A DNA stretch of 64,000 nucleotides from Methylotenera sp. (GCA_030682715.1 JAUXNQ010000031.1:1-64000), one strand, 5' to 3'. Positions 49,068-60,560 are shown, counted from the stretch's first letter. Program-made: numbers and translations. Notes: a model not told the origin generated them from the letters alone.

Positions 49068-49412
49068 TGAAGCTGGCTAGACAGTCGCCGCTCACATTTA
49101 ACTTGCTAGTTTACTGGCTTAGTTAATGTGGGGGGAGGAAAGTCCGGGCTGCATAGAGCGGGATGACGGTTAATGGCCGTCCGCTGAAAGCCGTAAGGTA
49201 TAAGGCGAGGAATAGGGCCACAGAGACGAGCGTATTAAGTTACGGTGAAACGCGGTAACCTCCATTCGCAGCAAGACCAAATAGGCTGGTATTGGCGTGG
49301 CTCGCGCTGCCAGCGGGTAGGTTGCTTGAGTGTGCAAGTAATTGCACGCCTAGATGAATGACTGTCATGCGTTGCAAAACGCAAACAGAACCCGGCTTAT
49401 CGGCCAGCTTCA
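49068..49412 (+). ncRNA. rnpB: RNase P RNA, class A
   Basis: The ends TGAAGCTGGC and GCCAGCTTCA pair (P1). Conserved blocks are GGGGGGAGGAAAGTCCGGGCT (read in part) near 49130, AGGCGAGGAATAGGGCCACAGAGACGAG (read in part) and the 3' ACAGAACCCGGCTTATCG near 49386-49403. Length about 345 is usual for the A type. The RNA cuts the 5' leader from tRNA precursors. Confidence 0.95.
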
Positions 49413-49506
49413 CTGTTTCTCGTGTGAGTAATGAGCTTTCGCGCTTCCACTTAGGGCTTTAGCCATTTATAGCTATTCCACTAAATAATCCTATTACCAC
49501 CTAGTC

Positions 49507-49635
49507 ATTCCGTGCTTTCGCGTGTGAATAACCAGCTGAAGCTGGTATACTCCACGGTGAAGACCTTAACGGTCTGACACGGAATCCAGTGACTTAACAA
49601 ATCGTCATACCCAGAATTCGTCGGTATGACGATTT
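49507..49635. repeat. REP-like intergenic repeat with nested hairpins
   Basis: Outer arms ATTCCGTG (49507-49514) and CACGGAAT (49578-49585) enclose hairpins ACCAGC/GCTGGT and AGACC/GGTCT. Next to them, AAATCGTCATACC (49599-49611) and GGTATGACGATTT (49623-49635) pair over 13 bp. The CACGGAATCCAGTG and GTCATACCC words resemble the intergenic REP families common in betaproteobacteria. Confidence 0.7.
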
Positions 49636-49639
49636 GTGC

Positions 49640-50265
49640 GATGGGACACAGCATCCGATTGTTTGATGGAACAGCTATAGTGGAGCGTTGATGCCAAACT
49701 CTGGTACAACGCAATATTCCGTGGGGAAGCCAAGCACTGGCTTACGATATTGCTGGCTTATCGCACCACTTTTATAGCTTTGGCTGCTTAGGTTGGTGGT
49801 GATGCCCTTCGCATTGAACTTGCTGCTTCAGCGGTTAGTGAAATGGTGATGACCCTTGCGGTTATTGCGGGCTTTGTATCAAGTTGGTCAATTTTTATTT
49901 CCGCGTGGCAAATACATGTAACGAATGTATTTTGCGTCATCAATTTATTGATCTTTTCTATGTGCTGTACATTTTTAAATGAGCGCTTCTGGTTTGTGAA
50001 TAATGCTCTGAGAAATCGCTTCCATTTTTAACTTATCCTCCTGAGCTGCGTATTGGCTTGGTCTGCTGTCGTCATTTAGCAAAATCTGCTCAATTTATAA
50101 TCCAAACATTCAAATATTACACCTCAATTACAATTCAAACGCTTTCGTCACTATTCTAATAATCTACATTCACACAGTTTTGTATGTGCTTAATTTATAA
50201 CGATTTTATTTTTATCACCAAAATGCGCTAAGTCCTTGACCTATAAAGAAAAAATAGCAAAAAAG
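49640..50265. other. Gene-free stretch before mraZ
   Basis: About 630 bases without a credible gene. A further ATTCCGTG word occurs near 49714. The 62-codon ORF at 49843 has no ribosome binding site and no family resemblance, so I leave it out. The stretch becomes very AT-rich toward the mraZ promoter. Confidence 0.5.
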
Positions 50266-50268
50266 CAC

Positions 50269-50330
50269 TTGCATTGCATAATTTTTTTATCTATAGTGCA
50301 TATTAGTGGGAAAAAGTGGGTTTTTGTGGG
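50269..50330 (+). promoter_or_regulatory. dcw promoter with MraZ operator
   Basis: TTGCAT (50269-50274) and TATAGT (50292-50297) with a 17-base spacer form a good promoter, with a start near 50304. Directly downstream GTGGG occurs three times at exact 10-base intervals (50306, 50316, 50326), separated by A5 and T5. This is the MraZ-box arrangement, so MraZ should repress its own operon here. Confidence 0.85.
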
Positions 50331-50515
50331 GAATTGCTCATTGGTCTGTCGTTGTAAATGATGTGTTGGATGGAGTTGTAAATATTAGCTCGTTGGATAA
50401 CTACTAAGGGTTATTTGATTGGTAAGGTGTTTGGATGAGGTTAGGCAGTTCCCCATTTTTTATATTTGAAATTGTTTGTGTAGGCTCGATAGGGCTTTAA
50501 GGAAATAACAGGCGT

Positions 50516-50962
50516 ATGTTTCGCGGTGCTACATCATTAAGTTTGGATGCCAAGAGCAGGCTCGCTGTGCCAACAAAGCACAGAGAAGCATTGCAGCTTG
50601 AGTGCGCCGGCAATTTGGTGTTAACCGCGCACCCTCATCGCTGCTTGTTGTTGTATCCACAGCCTGCTTGGGAGCCGATTCAAGCAAAAATGATGGCGCT
50701 TTCATCGTTCGATAAGCAATCAAGTGCGCTACAAAGATTGCTGGTTGGTTTTGCTGAAGACATTAGTTTAGATGGCGCGGGTCGTTTATTGGTGTCGCCA
50801 GTGTTGCGAGATTTTGCTGGGTTAGATAAAGAAGTGATGATGGTTGGCCAAGGTAGCCATTTTGAACTATGGAGCATGTCCGCTTGGCGTGCCCAGTTAG
50901 AGCAAGTAATGCAAAATGACAGTTTTGCAATGCCAGCAGAATTAGAGGGATTTTCGCTGTGA
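50516..50962 (+). CDS. mraZ: Transcriptional regulator MraZ
   Basis: A 148-residue protein with two AbrB-like swapped-hairpin repeats: residues 1-50 ([20 protein letters not shown]) and 75-125 ([17 protein letters not shown]). It forms a ring that binds the TGGG repeats upstream. First gene of the dcw cluster. It overlaps rsmH by four bases. Confidence 0.95.
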   Translation: MFRGATSLSLDAKSRLAVPTKHREALQLECAGNLVLTAHPHRCLLLYPQPAWEPIQAKMMALSSFDKQSSALQRLLVGFAEDISLDGAGRLLVSPVLRDFAGLDKEVMMVGQGSHFELWSMSAWRAQLEQVMQNDSFAMPAELEGFSL

Positions 50963-52041
50963 TTAAGGGCGTGAACAGCGCGCCCACCAAAGCATCATTG
51001 TCTTCAAAAAAAGCGTCTTCAAAAGGCGCTGATAAGTTAGAAAAGTACCCACTAGAAGTGTCAGCATCAAATTCAAATCAAAATCAAAACATGGGGGATG
51101 AAACTTCTTCTGTAGGCGCGCATATCACTGTGTTGCTGAATGAGGCTGTGCATGCTTTAGACATTAAGCCAAACGGAATCTATGTGGATGGTACGTTTGG
51201 GCGTGGTGGACATTCCCGAAAAATTTTAGCGCAGTTAGGTGATGGTGGGCGTTTGATTGCATTTGACCGTGACTTAAGTGCGATTGAGTCAGGTAAAGTC
51301 ATTGATGATCCGCGCTTTATGTTGGTGCATAGCCACTTTGCCGCCATGCAAGCACGTTTGGCGGAGTTCGGTGTGCATCATGTGGATGGGATTCTTCTGG
51401 ATCTGGGTATTTCGTCACCACAAATTGATGAGGCTAGCCGTGGATTTAGTTTTAGGTACGATGCGCCGCTTGATATGCGCATGGATCAAAGTAGTGGTGA
51501 AACAGCGGCAGAATTTCTTGGCCGTACAACAGAGCAGCAATTAGTGGAGGTTATAAAAAATTATGGTGAAGAACGGTTTGCTAAGTCGATTGCAAGGGCG
51601 ATTATTACGGAGCGCAATGACGGGCGTGCCATCACCACTACTGGGCAGCTTGCCCAGGTCGTGGCAGGTGCAGTCACGCGCTTCGAGCCAGGGCAGAACC
51701 CTGCAACGCGCACATTTCAAGCTTTACGGATTTTCGTCAATAAGGAGCTTGAGGAATTATCGTTAACCATGCCGCAATGTCTTAACTTGCTGGCACCACA
51801 GGGTAGGCTTGCGGTGATTAGTTTTCACTCGCTTGAAGACCGCATAGTGAAGCAGTTTATTCGTGATCAAGAAGATCGCGATGATTTACCCGCTAACTTT
51901 CCTGTGCGAGCGGCTGATTTGCCTCAGCCTAGGTTGAAGAGTGTGGGAAAGGCAGTTAAACCTAGTGATGCAGAAGTGAAAGCTAATCCGCGTTCGCGTA
52001 GTGCAGTGTTGCGCGTAGCGGAAAGGACGTCGGTGGTATGA
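50959..52041 (+). CDS. rsmH: 16S rRNA m4C1402 methyltransferase RsmH
   Basis: A 360-residue SAM methyltransferase. Core motifs: [24 protein letters not shown] (SAM site) and [12 protein letters not shown]. The first 44 residues are a Ser/Lys/Asn-rich extension beyond the usual length. I keep GTG 50959 because it overlaps the mraZ stop (GTGA) and has GAGGGA upstream, while ATG 51091 has no Shine-Dalgarno. RsmI, acting on the same nucleotide, is at 46 kb. Confidence 0.92.
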   Translation: MIKGVNSAPTKASLSSKKASSKGADKLEKYPLEVSASNSNQNQNMGDETSSVGAHITVLLNEAVHALDIKPNGIYVDGTFGRGGHSRKILAQLGDGGRLIAFDRDLSAIESGKVIDDPRFMLVHSHFAAMQARLAEFGVHHVDGILLDLGISSPQIDEASRGFSFRYDAPLDMRMDQSSGETAAEFLGRTTEQQLVEVIKNYGEERFAKSIARAIITERNDGRAITTTGQLAQVVAGAVTRFEPGQNPATRTFQALRIFVNKELEELSLTMPQCLNLLAPQGRLAVISFHSLEDRIVKQFIRDQEDRDDLPANFPVRAADLPQPRLKSVGKAVKPSDAEVKANPRSRSAVLRVAERTSVV

Positions 52042-52352
52042 CGCGCCTTAATCTGATTTTATTTTTTGCTTTGATGTTTTCGTCATTGGGGCTGGTCAAC
52101 GCACAGCATCAAGCGCGCAAATTGTACATAGAGTTAGAGCATTTGAACCAAACTGAAACACAGTACAACCAGGAGTATGGCCAGTTGCAATTGGAGCAGA
52201 GCACTTGGGCGATGCATTCGCGCATTGAGCAAATTGCTGCACAGCAGTTGCAAATGCAGGTGCCTGATGCAAAAAGGATACAAGTGGTCAGCTTGGTATC
52301 TCGGTTGCCTTTGATTCAGCCGACTAATCTGCAAAATGAGGTGGCGCCTTAA
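52038..52352 (+). CDS. ftsL: Cell division protein FtsL
   Basis: A 104-residue bitopic protein with a TM helix at 4-20 ([17 protein letters not shown]) and a periplasmic coiled coil rich in Gln/Glu/Leu. It joins FtsB and FtsQ at the division septum. It overlaps both neighbours by one to four bases. Confidence 0.88.
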   Translation: MTRLNLILFFALMFSSLGLVNAQHQARKLYIELEHLNQTETQYNQEYGQLQLEQSTWAMHSRIEQIAAQQLQMQVPDAKRIQVVSLVSRLPLIQPTNLQNEVAP

Positions 52353-54076
52353 TGGTTATGCACGCACCTTTAGTGATTGTGAAGCTACCAGCATGGCGTC
52401 GTCGCCTATTGCTGGTGCTTGTGTTGCTAGGGTTTGCCGCTTTGTTGGGCCGAGGTGTGTATTTGCAAAGTTTTCATAAACGTTTTTTGCAAGAAAAAGG
52501 TGATGCGCGTTACAGCCGTACATTGGTGTTGCCTTCTCAGCGCGGAAAGATTACTGACCGTTATGGTGAGTTGTTGGCAATTAGCTCTCCAGTAGAGTCT
52601 GTGTGGGCTAATCCATCAGACGTGCAAATTACTGCAAGCCAAACAAAGAAGCTGGCTGAGTTGCTGGGCTTAAAGAAAGAAACTGTTGATAAGAAGTTGA
52701 CCAAGAGTGAACGTGAGTTTGTGTATTTAAAGCGCCGTGTTTCTCCAGAGTTGGCTGCTGAGATTATGCGCCTAGGGGTTTCTGGCGTGTATCTACAGCG
52801 TGAATATAAACGTTATTACCCTGCGGGTGATGTGACGGCACATTTGGTGGGCTTTACCGACATTGATGATAAAGGCCAGGAAGGTTTTGAGCTGGCGATG
52901 AATGATGCGTTGTCAGGCAAAAACGGTAGCCGTAAAGTGATTAAAGACCGTGCCGGTCGCATCATTGAGGATTTAGAGGCGGTTAAAGTGCCACAAGATG
53001 GCGCTGATGTCACTTTATCAATTGATCGCAGGATTCAGTATCTAGCACATCGTGAATTAACTAAAGCGGTTGATAAGTTTAAAGCAAATGCGGGTGCGGC
53101 GATTGTGTTGGACGCGAAGACAGGTGAAGTGCTGGCAATGGTGAATGTGCCTACATATAACCCAAATAACCCTGTGAATATTCAAGGTAAAACACGTAAT
53201 CGTGCGATTACTGATATTTTTGAGCCAGGTTCAACCATGAAGACGGTGACGGCTGCTGCTGCACTAGAGTCTGGTAAATACAGACCAGAAACATTGATTC
53301 AAACTGCGCCGGGTTATATGAGCATTGGCTCTGCTACGATCCATGATGCGCACCCACATGGTGTGATGACCGTTTCAGAAGTGATTCAGAAATCCTCAAA
53401 CGTTGGTGCTGTGAAAATGGCGCTATCGCTTGAACCCCAGTATTTATGGGGTGTGTTTAATTTAATCGGTTTTGGTGCAAAAACGCGTATAGGTTTTCCT
53501 GGTGAGGTATCTGGAAAATTGCGTGATTACAAAACTTGGCGCCCCATTGAGCAGGCAACCATGTCTTATGGACATGGTATCAGTGTGACTTTGTTGCAAA
53601 TGGCAAGGGCCTATACCGTGTTTGCAAATGACGGTGAATTGAAGCCAGTTTCTTTATTGAAGCTAAAAGATGTGCCAGTGGGTACGCAGGTATTTAGCGC
53701 AAAAACTGCAAATGAAGTGAAAGATATGTTGGAGTTGGTTGTTTTGCCAGGGGGCACAGCGCTTAGGGCGCAGGTATTGGGTTACCGTGTGGCTGGAAAA
53801 ACTGGCACGACACATAAACTTGGTGAACGTGGATATGAGCGGAATAAATATGTAGGCTCTTTCGTGGGAATGGCACCAGCATCTAACCCACGCTTGATTA
53901 TGGCTGTGATGATAGACGACCCAAGTAGCGGAGAGTATTACGGTGGCACAGTAGCGGCGCCAGTATTTAGTGCTGTGATGGCAGATGCGCTACGTATGTT
54001 ATCTGTGCCGCAGGATGCGCCCAATAATAACGTGGTTATCCCAAGTAATGTTGAAGATGTAAAGGAAAGCATATGA
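52352..54076 (+). CDS. ftsI: Septal transpeptidase FtsI (PBP3)
   Basis: A 574-residue class B penicillin-binding protein. TM helix about 15-35, pedestal domain, then the transpeptidase with active Ser294 (GSTMK), SSN at 348-350 and KTGT from Lys483. It makes septal peptidoglycan with FtsW. Confidence 0.96.
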   Translation: MVMHAPLVIVKLPAWRRRLLLVLVLLGFAALLGRGVYLQSFHKRFLQEKGDARYSRTLVLPSQRGKITDRYGELLAISSPVESVWANPSDVQITASQTKKLAELLGLKKETVDKKLTKSEREFVYLKRRVSPELAAEIMRLGVSGVYLQREYKRYYPAGDVTAHLVGFTDIDDKGQEGFELAMNDALSGKNGSRKVIKDRAGRIIEDLEAVKVPQDGADVTLSIDRRIQYLAHRELTKAVDKFKANAGAAIVLDAKTGEVLAMVNVPTYNPNNPVNIQGKTRNRAITDIFEPGSTMKTVTAAAALESGKYRPETLIQTAPGYMSIGSATIHDAHPHGVMTVSEVIQKSSNVGAVKMALSLEPQYLWGVFNLIGFGAKTRIGFPGEVSGKLRDYKTWRPIEQATMSYGHGISVTLLQMARAYTVFANDGELKPVSLLKLKDVPVGTQVFSAKTANEVKDMLELVVLPGGTALRAQVLGYRVAGKTGTTHKLGERGYERNKYVGSFVGMAPASNPRLIMAVMIDDPSSGEYYGGTVAAPVFSAVMADALRMLSVPQDAPNNNVVIPSNVEDVKESI

Positions 54077-55554
54077 CCTTGCTCTCAACATTGGGTTTGA
54101 ACTTTACTTCTATTACGGCTGATAGCCGCAAGGTGAGCGCTGGGTCGCTCTTTTTAGCTTATCCAGGTACCCATAGTGATGGCCGCCAATATATTGCACA
54201 GGCAATAGCGGCTGGTGCTAGTGCTGTGTTGTGGGAAAGTGCCGTGCTTTGGGAGAATCAGGACTTCGCTTGGGACCCAGCATTGAAGGTTGCGAACCTC
54301 GGTGTGAGTCAGCTGAAGAATCAAGTTGGTCAGATAGCCGCAGAATTTTATCAATACCCATCGCGTAAGTTAGGCATGGTTGGTGTGACTGGAACAAACG
54401 GTAAAACATCGGTTAGCCAATGGATTGCACAGGCCTTGTTAACGTTAGATAAAAAAACAGCTGTGATAGGCACAATAGGCAATGGTTTTATTGATACAGA
54501 TGGTCAAGGGCTAACTGAAGCAAGTAACACCACGCCAGATGCAATCTTATTGCAGGCAATGTTGGCTGATTATGCACAGCAAGGCGCTGAAAGCGTGGTG
54601 ATGGAAGTTTCATCGCATGGCTTGGATCAGGGCCGTGTTAACGGTGTTGAGTTTGATGTGGCAGTGTTTACCAATTTGACGCGCGACCATTTGGATTATC
54701 ACGAGACGATGGATGCATATGCCAGTGCTAAGCAAAAGCTATTTTATTGGCCAAATTTGCGCATGGCTATTTTGAATATAGATGATCCATTTGGAAAGAA
54801 AGTGGCTGAGTCATTGCGTGGAAATGATTTGCCATGCATGACTTATGGCTTAACAGAGGGTGATGTGCACGCGCGCGAGTTGGTGTTAAATCAGTATGGA
54901 ATCACCATGAATGTAGTGACGCCACAAGGTGAGGCAGTGTTGGCTGCGCCAGTATTAGGACGGTTTAACGCTTATAACTTACTAGCAGTACTTTCAACGC
55001 TGTTGGCACGTCAAGTGCCATTAAATGACGCTGTGGCCGCGATTGCGAAAATTAAATCAGTATCAGGACGTATGCAACAGTTTGGTGGTGGTGATAAGCC
55101 ATTGGTTGTGGTGGATTACGCACATACCCCTGACGCTTTAGAAAATGTATTGATGAGCTTGCGCGAGCAGACGCAAGGTAAGTTGATTTGTGTATTTGGT
55201 TGTGGCGGTAATCGTGATGCAGGTAAACGGCCACTCATGGGCGCCATAGCAGAAAGATTGGCTGATCATGTGGTGGTAACCAGTGATAACCCACGTAGTG
55301 AGAACCCCACACTGATTATTGAGCAAATTGTGAGTGGCATGACCGTGCGACCAAGTATTGTACCTGACCGTGCAATTGCAATTCAGCAGACAATTAAGTT
55401 TGCGAATAAAGGTGACATTGTGTTGGTGGCGGGTAAAGGACATGAAGATTATCAGGAAGTGGATGGTATAAAAATGCCTTTTAGTGATATTGCTACCGCC
55501 AAAGAAGCATTAGTCACTTGGTTACCTGATCAAGAAGTTGCGGTGAACAAATGA
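54073..55554 (+). CDS. murE: UDP-MurNAc-tripeptide synthetase MurE
   Basis: A 493-residue ligase. ATP site GTNGKT at 107-112, and DNPR in TSDNPRSENP, the signature for meso-diaminopimelate addition. Overlaps ftsI and murF by four bases each. The peptidoglycan is therefore the usual Gram-negative DAP type. Confidence 0.96.
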   Translation: MTLLSTLGLNFTSITADSRKVSAGSLFLAYPGTHSDGRQYIAQAIAAGASAVLWESAVLWENQDFAWDPALKVANLGVSQLKNQVGQIAAEFYQYPSRKLGMVGVTGTNGKTSVSQWIAQALLTLDKKTAVIGTIGNGFIDTDGQGLTEASNTTPDAILLQAMLADYAQQGAESVVMEVSSHGLDQGRVNGVEFDVAVFTNLTRDHLDYHETMDAYASAKQKLFYWPNLRMAILNIDDPFGKKVAESLRGNDLPCMTYGLTEGDVHARELVLNQYGITMNVVTPQGEAVLAAPVLGRFNAYNLLAVLSTLLARQVPLNDAVAAIAKIKSVSGRMQQFGGGDKPLVVVDYAHTPDALENVLMSLREQTQGKLICVFGCGGNRDAGKRPLMGAIAERLADHVVVTSDNPRSENPTLIIEQIVSGMTVRPSIVPDRAIAIQQTIKFANKGDIVLVAGKGHEDYQEVDGIKMPFSDIATAKEALVTWLPDQEVAVNK

Positions 55555-56903
55555 TGAATTTGTCTGAAATTGCCAGCGTATTAAATGCGAAGCACGTAGG
55601 GGCTGACGAACAGTTTACTTCTGTGGGTAGTGATAGCCGCAATATTGTTGCAGGCCAGTTGTTTGTGGCGCTTAAAGGTGCGAACTTTGATGGAAACACT
55701 TTTGCACAAGAAGCTTTGAAACTAGGTGCCGCTGCGGTGTTGGTTTCTGATGAATCAGTACAAGCTGAACCGCGCTTAGTGGTTGCAGATACAAGGTTAG
55801 CATTAGGTGAGTTGGCCAAATACTGGCGTGGAAAGTTTAACGTTCCTGTTATTGCTATTACAGGCAGTAACGGCAAAACCACCACTAAGGAAATGCTAAC
55901 CGCTATTTTGAGTATCGCCAGCCAAGGTCGAGAGTATGTACACGCGACCTATGGCAACTTGAATAACGATATTGGTTTGCCGCTGACTTTGCTCAAAATG
56001 AACCAAAGCCACCAATATGCTGTGCTGGAAATGGGCATGAACCATTTAGGTGAAATTGACTATTTAACGCATATTGCCAAACCCGATGTGGCGCTAATTA
56101 ATAACGCGGGTATAGCGCATATTGGTGAGTTAGGCTCGCGTGACAATATCGCTAAGGCTAAGGGTGAGATTTTTGCAGGATTAACGCATGACGGTATCGC
56201 AGTCATCAATGCTGATAGTGACTATGCTGAGTATTGGATGTCACTAAATACGCAAAAAAAAGTGGTTACATTTGGCTTGAATAAAGAGGCGGATGTAAGT
56301 GCACACTATCAAGCATGTGATGGATTTAGCAGGATGACGCTGCTTACACCAGCAGGTGAGTTAAGTATTAAGTTGAATGTGCAGGGCGAACACAATATTA
56401 GCAATGCCTTAGCCGCAAGCGCAACGGCTTATGCCTTAGGTATTTCACTTGCAGATATTGGTCATGGCTTAGAGAGCTTTACAGGCGTGTATGGGCGCTT
56501 GGAGCGTAAAGCTGGTATCAATGGATCAATTGTGATTGATGACACTTATAACGCGAACCCTGACTCAATGAAAGCTGCGATCAATGTGCTTGCGAAACTC
56601 GCAGGAAAAAAAATATTGGTGTTAGGTGATATGGGTGAACTAGGCCCAGATGCGAAAAATATGCATGCAGAAATAGGCGCCTATGCCAAGGCTGCGGGCT
56701 TAGCAACACTATATTGCTTAGGCGATTTAAGTGTAGAGACTGTACGAAATTTCGGGCAAGGTGCCGAGCACTTTAGCTCATCGGAAGCTGTTGTTAAAAC
56801 AGTGTTACCACAACTTGAGACGGGCACTACCGTGTTGGTAAAAGGTTCGCGCTTTATGCAAATGGAGCGTGTGGTGAATTTGTTAGTAGAAAACAAGAAA
56901 TAA
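55551..56903 (+). CDS. murF: UDP-MurNAc-pentapeptide synthetase MurF
   Basis: A 450-residue ligase adding D-Ala-D-Ala. ATP site TGSNGKTTTKEM near residue 104, LEMGMNHLGEI, and DDTYNANPDSMKAA. Normal length and order. Confidence 0.96.
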   Translation: MMNLSEIASVLNAKHVGADEQFTSVGSDSRNIVAGQLFVALKGANFDGNTFAQEALKLGAAAVLVSDESVQAEPRLVVADTRLALGELAKYWRGKFNVPVIAITGSNGKTTTKEMLTAILSIASQGREYVHATYGNLNNDIGLPLTLLKMNQSHQYAVLEMGMNHLGEIDYLTHIAKPDVALINNAGIAHIGELGSRDNIAKAKGEIFAGLTHDGIAVINADSDYAEYWMSLNTQKKVVTFGLNKEADVSAHYQACDGFSRMTLLTPAGELSIKLNVQGEHNISNALAASATAYALGISLADIGHGLESFTGVYGRLERKAGINGSIVIDDTYNANPDSMKAAINVLAKLAGKKILVLGDMGELGPDAKNMHAEIGAYAKAAGLATLYCLGDLSVETVRNFGQGAEHFSSSEAVVKTVLPQLETGTTVLVKGSRFMQMERVVNLLVENKK

Positions 56904-56922
56904 GCGAATTGGGAGATAAATA

Positions 56923-58026
56923 ATGTTACTTGAACTAGCGCAATGGTTAGCACAAGACATACGTGGATTTAATGTATTTAACTACATTACATTGCGTGCT
57001 GTGTTGGCAACGCTTACCGCTTTGATTATTTCATTTGTAGTAGGGCCAACCTTAATACGTAAATTGACACACTATAAGGTCGGTCAGTCTGTGCGTGATG
57101 ATGGACCACAAACACATTTGATTAAAGCGGGCACACCAACCATGGGCGGTGCTTTAATCTTAGTGGCTATTGCGATCTCAACCTTATTATGGGCCGACTT
57201 AAGCAATCGATTTATTTGGGTGGTGCTATTTACGACACTTGGTTTTGGCATTATTGGTTGGGTGGATGACTGGCGCAAGGTCGTACATCGCGACCCTAAA
57301 GGGTTGTCTGCTAAGGAGAAGTATTTTTGGCAGTCAGTGGTTGGCTTAAGCGTTGCAGTATTTTTACAACAGACGGCAGTTACACCCGCTGAAACGACAT
57401 TGCTGATTCCATTTTTCAAAAATCTGGTGCTACCACTTAGTGGATTTGCATTTATTGTGCTGACCTATTTGGTCGTGGTTGGCAGCAGTAATGCAGTGAA
57501 TTTAACCGATGGTTTGGATGGTTTGGCCATTATGCCAACTGTGATGGTTGCAGGTGCGTTGGCAATTTTTGCTTATGTAACTGGTCACTTATATTTCTCA
57601 AAATACCTGAGTATTCCTTATGTGCCAGGCGCTGGCGAATTAACGGTATTCTGTGCTGCCATGGTGGGTGCAGGTTTAGGTTTTCTTTGGTTTAACGCTT
57701 ATCCAGCAGAAGTGTTTATGGGTGATGTAGGTGCGTTAGCATTAGGGGCAGCTTTAGGAATTGTGGCTGTTGTGGTTCGTCAGGAAATCATCTTGTTCAT
57801 CATGGGTGGTGTTTTCGTGATGGAGACATTATCGGTGGCGGCGCAAGTGACTTATTTTAAATATACCAAGTATAAAACTGGCATGGGTAAGCGCATATTT
57901 TTAATGGCGCCACTGCATCATCATTATGAGGAAAAAGGTTGGAAAGAGACACAGGTGGTCGTGCGTTTTTGGATTATCAGCATGATGTTGGTATTAATTG
58001 GTCTTGCAAGTCTGAAAATTAGGTAA
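56923..58026 (+). CDS. mraY: Phospho-MurNAc-pentapeptide transferase MraY
   Basis: A 367-residue membrane enzyme with ten TM segments that makes lipid I on undecaprenyl phosphate. Catalytic motifs: [21 protein letters not shown] and the cytosolic APLHHHYE loop. GGGAG precedes the ATG. Confidence 0.97.
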   Translation: MLLELAQWLAQDIRGFNVFNYITLRAVLATLTALIISFVVGPTLIRKLTHYKVGQSVRDDGPQTHLIKAGTPTMGGALILVAIAISTLLWADLSNRFIWVVLFTTLGFGIIGWVDDWRKVVHRDPKGLSAKEKYFWQSVVGLSVAVFLQQTAVTPAETTLLIPFFKNLVLPLSGFAFIVLTYLVVVGSSNAVNLTDGLDGLAIMPTVMVAGALAIFAYVTGHLYFSKYLSIPYVPGAGELTVFCAAMVGAGLGFLWFNAYPAEVFMGDVGALALGAALGIVAVVVRQEIILFIMGGVFVMETLSVAAQVTYFKYTKYKTGMGKRIFLMAPLHHHYEEKGWKETQVVVRFWIISMMLVLIGLASLKIR

Positions 58027-58029
58027 TTA

Positions 58030-59400
58030 GTGAACTTAAACATGCAAATCGCGTTAAAAGACAAAAGTGTATTAGTGCTTGGCCTTGGGGATACTGGGCT
58101 ATCAGCATTGCGCTGGCTGCATAGCCAAGGCGCACGTTTGTCTGTCGCCGATACGCGTGAAGTGCCGCCTGGTGTTGACACATTAAAAGCAGAGCTGCCA
58201 GAAACGTTGGTTTATACAGGTGCGTTAAAAGCCGACATTTTTGACGCTATTGATCTAGTGGTCATTAGCCCTGGTGTGGCACTGAGTGAGCCTGAAATTC
58301 AGGCCGCGATTCATCGTGGTGTGGCAGTAGTGGGTGATGTTGAGCTTTTTGCGCAATACCGTCCAACAAGTGCTAAGTTAATTGCGATTACAGGCGCAAA
58401 CGGCAAAACCACAGTGACCACCTTGGTTGGTGAAATGTGCAAGGCTGCTGGTTTAAAGACTATTGTCGCTGGCAACATTGGTTTGCCAGTACTTGATACC
58501 TTAAGTATGGAAGCACCAGATGTTTACGTGCTGGAGCTTTCAAGCTTTCAGTTAGAAACAACCAATAGCCTGTTAGCAGATGCAGCCACCATGTTGAATT
58601 TATCTGAAGACCACATGGATAGATACGACAGCATGCAAAGCTATGCCGTGGCTAAAGCACATATTTTTTACCAAGCAAAATTGCAGGTATTAAATCGTGA
58701 TGACGCATGGAGCATGATGATGTCACGCGCCAAGTTGGCGCAGGTGACGTTCGGCTTGGATGCAGCAGAAAATGAACACGGCTATGGCATTAACCAGATA
58801 GATGGTGAAGCTTGGCTAAGTTACGGCACGCAAGACCTGATAAACGTAAGCGATTTAAAGATTGCTGGTTTGCATAATGCAAGTAATGCGTTGGCTGCCA
58901 TTGCACTTTGCCGCGGGATTGGCTTGGATTTTGCGCCAATTATTCAGACTTTATATAACTTTAAAGGCTTACCGCACCGTGTGGAATGGGTTGCGAATAT
59001 AGATGATGTTGATTATTACGATGACTCAAAAGGTACCAACGTAGGAGCAACTTGCGCTGCGTTATCTGGCTTGTCACAAAAGGTAGTGTTGATTGCAGGT
59101 GGCGATGGTAAGGGGCAAGATTTCTCGCCACTTAAAGAAGCAGTGAGTGCTAACGCACGTGCGGTGGTGTTGATTGGCCGGGATGCACCGTTAATCGATG
59201 CTGAGTTGTTATCAACTAATGTGCCGTTGTACCACGCGGCAGATATGCCAGAGGCTGTGACGATTGCTAAGAAAATGGCACAAACGGGTGATGCGGTACT
59301 GTTATCTCCCGCTTGCGCCAGTTTTGATATGTTTAAAAACTATGTGCATCGTGCAGAAGTTTTTGTTGCGGCAGTGAAGCGTATGGAGCAAGCCGCATGA
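58030..59400 (+). CDS. murD: UDP-MurNAc-L-Ala:D-Glu ligase MurD
   Basis: A 456-residue ligase. N-terminal [19 protein letters not shown] site [23 protein letters not shown] and YYDDSKGTN. It starts with GTG 58030 and overlaps ftsW by four bases. Confidence 0.95.
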   Translation: MNLNMQIALKDKSVLVLGLGDTGLSALRWLHSQGARLSVADTREVPPGVDTLKAELPETLVYTGALKADIFDAIDLVVISPGVALSEPEIQAAIHRGVAVVGDVELFAQYRPTSAKLIAITGANGKTTVTTLVGEMCKAAGLKTIVAGNIGLPVLDTLSMEAPDVYVLELSSFQLETTNSLLADAATMLNLSEDHMDRYDSMQSYAVAKAHIFYQAKLQVLNRDDAWSMMMSRAKLAQVTFGLDAAENEHGYGINQIDGEAWLSYGTQDLINVSDLKIAGLHNASNALAAIALCRGIGLDFAPIIQTLYNFKGLPHRVEWVANIDDVDYYDDSKGTNVGATCAALSGLSQKVVLIAGGDGKGQDFSPLKEAVSANARAVVLIGRDAPLIDAELLSTNVPLYHAADMPEAVTIAKKMAQTGDAVLLSPACASFDMFKNYVHRAEVFVAAVKRMEQAA

Positions 59401-60560
59401 TTACCACTATGCTGAATCGTGATCGTATCAACTCACCTAGTTATGATCAAAGTTTGCTATGGGTGACCTTGATTTTGCTAGGCATTGGTTTAGTGATGGT
59501 GTATTCAGCATCGATTGCGATTGCAGAGTCAGACAAGGTGCTTGGGTATAACAGTAGTTATTACTTAGTGCGCCAAACGATATTCTTGATAGTGAGTTTA
59601 ACGGTTGGGTTTATTGCATTTAACGTACCGATGGCGTGGTGGCAAAAAATGGCACCTTACTTATTTTTGTTGGGTTTAGCATTGTTGGTATTAGTGTTAA
59701 TACCAGGCGTCGGCAAGGTGGTTGGTGGTAGTCGCCGTTGGTTGTCATTGTTTGTGATTAACTTACAGCCCTCTGAATTTATGAAGCTATTTGCCGCCAT
59801 GTACGTGGCAGATTACACCGTGCGTAAAGCGGCGGTGATGGATAGCTTCACCAAAGGCTTTATGCCGATGCTATTTGTGATGTTGCTTGTTGGTGGCCTG
59901 TTATTAAATGAGCCTGATTTTGGTGCGTTTGCTGTGATTGCTGCGATATCAATCTCTATTTTGTGGCTAGGCGGCATTAACGCAAGAATTTTTGGTGGTT
60001 TGATTGTTTTGCTAGTAGTTGGCTTTGTGTTCCTGATTTGGAGTTCACCATACCGCTTAGAGCGCGTGATTGGGTTTATGGACCCATGGGCAGATCCGTA
60101 TGGTAAAGGATACCAACTATCACATGCATTAATCGCCTTTGGTCGCGGTGAGTGGTTTGGGGTGGGCTTAGGTGCCAGTGTGGAGAAGTTACTTTATCTG
60201 CCAGAAGCACATACAGATTTTTTATTAGCTGTAATTGCTGAAGAGCTAGGCTTTATTGGTGTGCTAACCGTGATTGGCTTGTTTGTATGGATATTAATGC
60301 GTGCGTTTGGGATTGCTAAAGAAGCGATTGAAAATGAACGCTACTTCTCAGCTTTGTTGGCGCAGGGTTTAGGGGTCTGGATTGGTGTGCAAAGCATTAT
60401 CAATATGGGTGTAAACATGGGGCTGTTGCCAACCAAAGGCTTAACGCTACCATTAATGTCGTTTGGCGGTAGTGGTATTTTGGCTAACTGCGTTGCAATT
60501 GCCATATTGCTACGTATTGATTTTGAAAACAGGCGCTTACAAAAAGGACTACCTGCGTAA
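59397..60560 (+). CDS. ftsW: Lipid II polymerase FtsW
   Basis: A 387-residue SEDS glycosyltransferase with ten TM segments. Conserved [24 protein letters not shown] and TGH-like/ [14 protein letters not shown] motifs. Works with FtsI at the septum. Confidence 0.95.
   Translation: MITTMLNRDRINSPSYDQSLLWVTLILLGIGLVMVYSASIAIAESDKVLGYNSSYYLVRQTIFLIVSLTVGFIAFNVPMAWWQKMAPYLFLLGLALLVLVLIPGVGKVVGGSRRWLSLFVINLQPSEFMKLFAAMYVADYTVRKAAVMDSFTKGFMPMLFVMLLVGGLLLNEPDFGAFAVIAAISISILWLGGINARIFGGLIVLLVVGFVFLIWSSPYRLERVIGFMDPWADPYGKGYQLSHALIAFGRGEWFGVGLGASVEKLLYLPEAHTDFLLAVIAEELGFIGVLTVIGLFVWILMRAFGIAKEAIENERYFSALLAQGLGVWIGVQSIINMGVNMGLLPTKGLTLPLMSFGGSGILANCVAIAILLRIDFENRRLQKGLPA

Noticed and set aside
49843-50031. 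62-codon ORF with a hydrophobic segment between rnpB and mraZ
   Set aside because: No ribosome binding site, no recognisable similarity, unusual composition; most likely chance.
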